Shown here: in pieces, positions 32,401-35,072 of the stretch
Layout of the letters: each line of letters starts with the position of its first letter
Position numbering within the stretch: the first letter of the stretch is position 1
Source of the DNA: Akkermansia sp.
GTDB lineage: Bacteria > Verrucomicrobiota > Verrucomicrobiia > Verrucomicrobiales > Akkermansiaceae
Assembly: GCA_017549485.1 (NCBI GenBank)
Contig: JAFYUT010000102.1
Location: forward strand, 1-35,072
Reading direction: 5' to 3'
DNA length: 35,072 bases
Position numbers and translations under genes: made by a program
Notes under the pieces: model-generated
The model's database searches: none
Told to the model about the DNA's origin: nothing
The model's input: the letters and a program-made list of their open reading frames with translations, nothing else

Positions 32401-33022
32401 GCAGGGACTCATGCGCTTGCGCCAGATTTGCTGTCACCCCGGCTTGGTGGACAAGAAGTATGTGGGCGAAGACAGCGCCAAGCTCAACGCCCTCTTCTAT
32501 CTGCTTGACCAGCTGCGAGATGAAGGCCACAAGGTACTCGTGTTCTCCCAGTTCACCACGATGCTTGATATCATTCGTGCCCGACTGGAGGCCGACCATC
32601 GCCCCTTCAATTACCTCACAGGTGCTACTAAGGATCGTAAGGCTGAGATTGAGAAGTTCCAGACTACCAAGGAACCCTCGGTATTCCTCCTCTCACTTAA
32701 AGCCGGTGGTGCGGGTCTTAACCTTACCTCTGCCTCCTACGTTATTCTTTACGATCCGTGGTGGAACCCCGCTGTGGAAAGCCAGGCTATCGACCGTACT
32801 CACCGAATCGGTCAGAAAAACAAGGTTATTGCCTATCGCTTGCTGACCCGCGACTCTGTGGAAGAGAAAATCCGTGTGCTTCAGCACCAGAAGAATCAGC
32901 TTGTTACTAATGTGCTTGGTGATGAAGGCTTTGCCTCCAGCCTTGACCTCAATGACTTGCAGTTCATTCTTGCCCACGGCGGAGAGGACAATGACGATGA
33001 TATCGTCCTGCCTGAATCCTAA
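29477..33022 (+). CDS. Large SNF2-family ATPase/helicase
   Basis: 1181 residues from the ATG at 29477; an in-frame TTG at 29417 would precede the likely promoter. The C-terminal 500 residues form the two RecA-like lobes: Walker A in ADDMGLGKTIQS (about 722), Walker B as DEGQ (about 832, family DEAH/DEGH), GTPIENRLLDMWSL, then SQFTTMLDII and motif VI QAIDRTHRIGQKNKV (about 1105). It should translocate on DNA and remodel protein-DNA complexes. The N-terminal 690 residues have no domain that I recognise and no CxH SWIM signature. Coding is rich in Lys/Glu/Asp. Its terminator lies at 33059-33097. Confidence 0.9.
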   Translation: MLISALNPDRATLNFLNAYSEAVRDAGEKLQKDGAVTQIFGNHLFIQGRVETKQGGVRTSLRLQGNRWFGSATAEDEDVAGACLIATMVERMYRGTSMPESPNELNEIPLTDVLEDKLDRDLDQKEIDFVTKLEKRYRRFVIEQEIHDHDLVRLNPRWDITGYEALELWPQAPRNILEFWNYIAYAFTKKRISYPEFMNVVTDLEKVQRRIAEWEREKEVGCWYDRIQRVNERPPQPPRHPMYMRLVSTINEARFEYRFSEKEDWVPIRERAQLDALLAEFLNGALKMDPQTDILLNVLRDYADREETVILDLDSESACRVMNRLFHQPALKGYLVNLDECYFKVVKEPLKWICIDDPIVPNCYGLQLVTAAGVHVTHSVRQLPGQVELYQSDETVFPGPPKWLESTEVEPRYSIPKSVIDSLDGVEFLRKIGATLPPSMEERVVDIDLKPTFSMKIVRGLTSADTEHVLLEVNAQDDPGRRKERLGKDDWELVEQMSVKDKTLLRFIRDRLYPIPKLLEEMNFTYDSPLAAFKSRITKQFPEKFAEWAKSIPETINVEMDENLKSLLADPVAAAIRFEVVNQEIDWFDLRVVIDVEGVTLTKEQIRALVSARGGYVRMDDGRWMRLEIKLDDAQRDAVTKLGLDPFDLSGETHRMHALQLADPRAAEVFDPKAWQKIKERTAEIKIDVKPDVPTALNATLRPYQIDGFHFLAYLAVNGFGGILADDMGLGKTIQSITYMLWLREDFVARNKQGRKKVVIPPVLIVCPKSVLDVWAGETEKFAPGIRVLVIRNKEQAVVEDILANYDMVVINYAQLRVCGEQINSIKWLTVILDEGQQIKNPDSKAAKSARELTAFNRLVLSGTPIENRLLDMWSLMAFAMPGVLGSRAYFKKRFDKRKDSQSQNRLAARLKPFLLRRTKQQVAKDLPPRTEEEVYAKMEGVQRQLYKAELRRIQKALLGMDSDESVKKNSFAILQGLMRLRQICCHPGLVDKKYVGEDSAKLNALFYLLDQLRDEGHKVLVFSQFTTMLDIIRARLEADHRPFNYLTGATKDRKAEIEKFQTTKEPSVFLLSLKAGGAGLNLTSASYVILYDPWWNPAVESQAIDRTHRIGQKNKVIAYRLLTRDSVEEKIRVLQHQKNQLVTNVLGDEGFASSLDLNDLQFILAHGGEDNDDDIVLPES

Positions 33023-33058
33023 TCCTTTTCATCAAGACATATTTATCGAATTATATTT

Positions 33059-33097
33059 CCCCCGAGATGCGGTGCCGTATCTCGGGGGTGTTTTTTC
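33059..33097 (+). terminator. Intrinsic terminator of the SNF2 gene
   Basis: 10-bp stem cccccgagat / atctcggggg with a 10-nt loop, then TGTTTTTTC. The GtrA promoter begins at the next base. Confidence 0.88.
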
Positions 33098-33126
33098 TTG
33101 ACAAAAGTATTATAAATTATTATTAT
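33098..33126 (+). promoter_or_regulatory. Promoter of the GtrA gene
   Basis: Consensus TTGACA (33098-33103), 17-nt AT-rich spacer, TATTAT (33121-33126). The -10 box covers the upstream ATG at 33125, so the first usable ATG is 33137, 10 nt later. Confidence 0.6.
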
Positions 33127-33136
33127 GTCTGTGCTT

Positions 33137-33565
33137 ATGGGGGATTTTTCTTTACAGCAACAGGCAAGTTTTTGTCAGCGTTTAAAGGAGTTTATTTCAT
33201 CCTTTGTTCGCTATCTGGTTGCCGGAGGGGCAGGCTTTTTGATTGATTACGGTATTTTTGCCACATGCCACGAAGTTTTTGGGTGGCATCATTTATTGTC
33301 TGCAACGATTGGATTTATATGTGGTCTTGTTTTTGTATATGTGGTAAGTAACAAATGGGTTTTTACTAACAGAAAAATGCAACATCAGCAGGTTGTCGAA
33401 TTCATTGTTTTTAGCGTTATTGGGGTGATAGGTCTTTTATTAACCGTATTGTTTATGTGGATTTTTACGGATGTATGTTCTATTCATGCATTAATTTCAA
33501 AATTGTTGACAACAGCTTTAGTATTGGTGTGGAATTTCGGAGCACGTAAGTATATTTTATATTGA
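33137..33565 (+). CDS. GtrA-family membrane protein
   Basis: 142 residues from the ATG at 33137, fixed by the promoter; the ATG at 33125 lies in the -10 box. Four hydrophobic spans: YLVAGGAGFLIDYGIFATC, LLSATIGFICGLVFVYVVS, FIVFSVIGVIGLLLTVLFMW and LLTTALVLVWNFG. The conserved NKWVF segment after span 2 and RK(Y) near the end are typical of GtrA. The family flips or carries lipid-linked sugars for wall or surface polysaccharide modification. It ends 1 nt before the FAD gene, so they form one unit. Confidence 0.88.
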   Translation: MGDFSLQQQASFCQRLKEFISSFVRYLVAGGAGFLIDYGIFATCHEVFGWHHLLSATIGFICGLVFVYVVSNKWVFTNRKMQHQQVVEFIVFSVIGVIGLLLTVLFMWIFTDVCSIHALISKLLTTALVLVWNFGARKYILY

Positions 33566-33566
33566 T

Positions 33567-35072
33567 ATGAAAAAGGTTTTAATTATCGGTGGCGGGCCTG
33601 CTGGTCTTACGGCTGCGTATGAGCTTGCTCGTAAAGGCGGTGTAGAGGTTACAGTGTTTGAGCGAGAGGAACAGCTCGGCGGTATCTCTCGTACACTGGA
33701 ATACAATGGCAACCGCATCGATATCGGTGGTCACCGCTTCTTCTCTAAGTCCGAAACCGTCATGAACTGGTGGCGAGAGATGATGCCGTTGCAGGGGGCT
33801 CCCTCTTGCGATGACGTGGAGCTGAAGCGTGAGGTGCCCTTGGCTGAGAGTGGACCCAACCCTGAGAAAGAAGACCGTGCCATGTTGGTGCGCTCTCGCC
33901 TCAGTCGAATTCTTTTCCTGCGCAAGTTTTTTGATTACCCCGTATCCCTCAGCTGGAACACCATCCGCAACCTTGGCCCCGTACGCATGACCAAGATGGG
34001 GCTCAGCTACTTGGCCAGTATGGTGCACAAGCGCGAGGAAAAGAGCTTGGAGGATTTCTTCATCAACCGCTTCGGGACAGAGTTGTACAACACCTTCTTC
34101 CGTGATTATACCGCTAAGGTATGGGGTGTGCCGTGTAACCGAATCGGGGCAGATTGGGGGGCTCAGCGTGTGAAAGGGCTTTCCATTGCCAAGGTGCTGG
34201 GGCATGCGCTCGGTAAGCTGGCATTCTGGAAAAAGCATGACAAACAGGGGGGCGAAACCTCTCTGATTGAAGAGTTCTGGTATCCCAAGCATGGCCCGGG
34301 GCAGTTGTGGGAAACCGTGGGTGCCGAGGCTGAAAAGATGGGTGTCAAGATTCTGCGCCGCCGTGATGTAGAGCAGGTAGTGGTAGAGAATGGCCGCATA
34401 GCTGCCTTGGAGGTGAAAGATTTGAAGAGCGGGGAGCTTACCCGATACGAGGCTGATGAGGTTATCTCCACCACGTCGGTGCAGGAGCTCATCCGTAAGA
34501 TGGGGGCTGCTGTGCCTGCCGAGGTTAAGGAGGTGGCGGAGGGGTTGGTATACCGCGACTTCATGACGGTGGGCTTGCTGTTGAATAAATTACAGCTCAA
34601 GAGCAGGAACATGAACACCACCGTGGGCGAGCATGGCGTGGTCCCCGACAACTGGATTTATGTGCAGGAGCCGGATGTGAAGGTGGGGCGCTTGCAAATC
34701 TTTAACAACTGGAGCCCCTATTTGGTGAGCGACCGCAGCAAGGCTTGGATTGGCATGGAATATTTCGTGAACGAGGGGGATGAGCTGTGGAGCATGGATG
34801 ACGCCGCGTTCTGCGACTTTGCTGAGGGTGAGCTGGTGAAGCTGGGTATCATCGACAAGGCGGATGTGGTAGACCACAAGGTGTTCCGCATAGAGAAAGC
34901 CTATCCTGCCTATTTCGGTAGCTACAAGCAGTTCCCCGTCATTCGTGAGTGGGTGGATGGCTTGAACAACCTGTATTTGGTGGGGCGCAACGGCATGCAC
35001 CGTTACAATAATATGGACCACTCCATGCTCTCCGCTATGGAGGCTGCCAACAATATCGCTGCCGGTATTACC
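33567..35072 (+). CDS. FAD-dependent oxidoreductase, UDP-galactopyranose mutase-like (incomplete at the window end)
   Basis: 502 codons are visible and the frame is open at the end. The N-terminus KKVLIIGGGPAGLTAAYELA is a dinucleotide-binding fold with GGGPAG at 8-13, followed by VFEREEQLGGISRT and DIGGHRFF, the flavin segment common to protoporphyrinogen-oxidase-like and UGM-like enzymes. The late segment NLYLVGRNGMHRYNNMDHSMLSAMEAA is the usual second FAD-contact stretch (parts only). It is co-transcribed with gtrA, which suggests surface-polysaccharide or lipid-linked-sugar work. UGM is the best guess, but a related amine-oxidase-type desaturase is possible. Confidence 0.85.
   Translation, partial: MKKVLIIGGGPAGLTAAYELARKGGVEVTVFEREEQLGGISRTLEYNGNRIDIGGHRFFSKSETVMNWWREMMPLQGAPSCDDVELKREVPLAESGPNPEKEDRAMLVRSRLSRILFLRKFFDYPVSLSWNTIRNLGPVRMTKMGLSYLASMVHKREEKSLEDFFINRFGTELYNTFFRDYTAKVWGVPCNRIGADWGAQRVKGLSIAKVLGHALGKLAFWKKHDKQGGETSLIEEFWYPKHGPGQLWETVGAEAEKMGVKILRRRDVEQVVVENGRIAALEVKDLKSGELTRYEADEVISTTSVQELIRKMGAAVPAEVKEVAEGLVYRDFMTVGLLLNKLQLKSRNMNTTVGEHGVVPDNWIYVQEPDVKVGRLQIFNNWSPYLVSDRSKAWIGMEYFVNEGDELWSMDDAAFCDFAEGELVKLGIIDKADVVDHKVFRIEKAYPAYFGSYKQFPVIREWVDGLNNLYLVGRNGMHRYNNMDHSMLSAMEAANNIAAGIT

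Noticed and set aside
1..35072. CRISPR arrays, tRNA or rRNA genes, transposases
   Set aside because: No regularly spaced repeats, no tRNA-like cloverleaf and no transposase or integrase motifs were recognised on either strand.

Overview
The window looks like chromosomal DNA of a Gram-negative bacterium, most likely a Verrucomicrobiota member of the Akkermansia kind. This is inference from the gene families and layout (several outer-membrane beta-barrels ending in Phe, a eukaryote-type UDPGP uridylyltransferase, a giant SNF2 helicase, an FeoB-associated Cys-rich protein, almost no Shine-Dalgarno sequences). No database search was possible, so the phylum is a moderate-confidence call. No tRNA, rRNA, CRISPR array or transposase was seen.

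Layout. 1-138: C-terminal end of an outer-membrane barrel. 257-3819 (-): class Ia ribonucleotide reductase nrdA-nrdB. 4106-5656 (+): uvrC. 5783-8661: a visibly AT-richer block holding a four-gene minus-strand operon (DUF6694-like lipoprotein with a broken frame, then three zinc-ribbon proteins, one with a glycine zipper and SHOCT tail), with a small divergent DNA-binding-like gene. 8727-10886 (+): an HTH/ribbon-helix-helix-like regulator followed by a transmembrane Ser/Thr kinase. 10890-12962 (-): nadC and dprA. 13025-13924 (-): a DUF6268-like outer-membrane protein. 14101-18448 (-): an iron operon feoA-feoB-Cys-rich FeoB partner-OprB-type porin, with a DtxR-like palindrome over its promoter and a strong terminator. 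18555-21044 (-): metX, rpmJ (L36) and a GT2 glycosyltransferase. 21179-23241 (+): tyrS with a coupled secreted protein. 23302-25323 (-): rpsN, an FmdB-type zinc ribbon and a CNNM/CBS transporter-like protein. 25537-33022 (+): UDPGP enzyme, GGQ release-factor-like protein, LOG-family protein, secreted ankyrin protein and SNF2 helicase. 33137-35072 (+): GtrA protein and a UDP-galactopyranose-mutase-like flavoprotein that runs off the end.

Main points of interest. (1) FeoB carries about 125 extra residues in its membrane domain that read as a DUF805 domain with its two halves in swapped order. (2) At least seven genes on both strands have a good -35/-10 promoter whose -10 box ends only 6-8 nt before the ATG, and two more have 9-10 nt, which points to widespread leaderless or near-leaderless mRNAs. 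(3) A porin sits in the feo operon, suggesting a dedicated outer-membrane route linked to iron. (4) The AT-rich zinc-ribbon operon may be an acquired accessory module. (5) A G9 run lies inside the tyrS promoter spacer and a 7-nt homopolymer splits a lipoprotein gene; both are possible switching points or sequencing errors.
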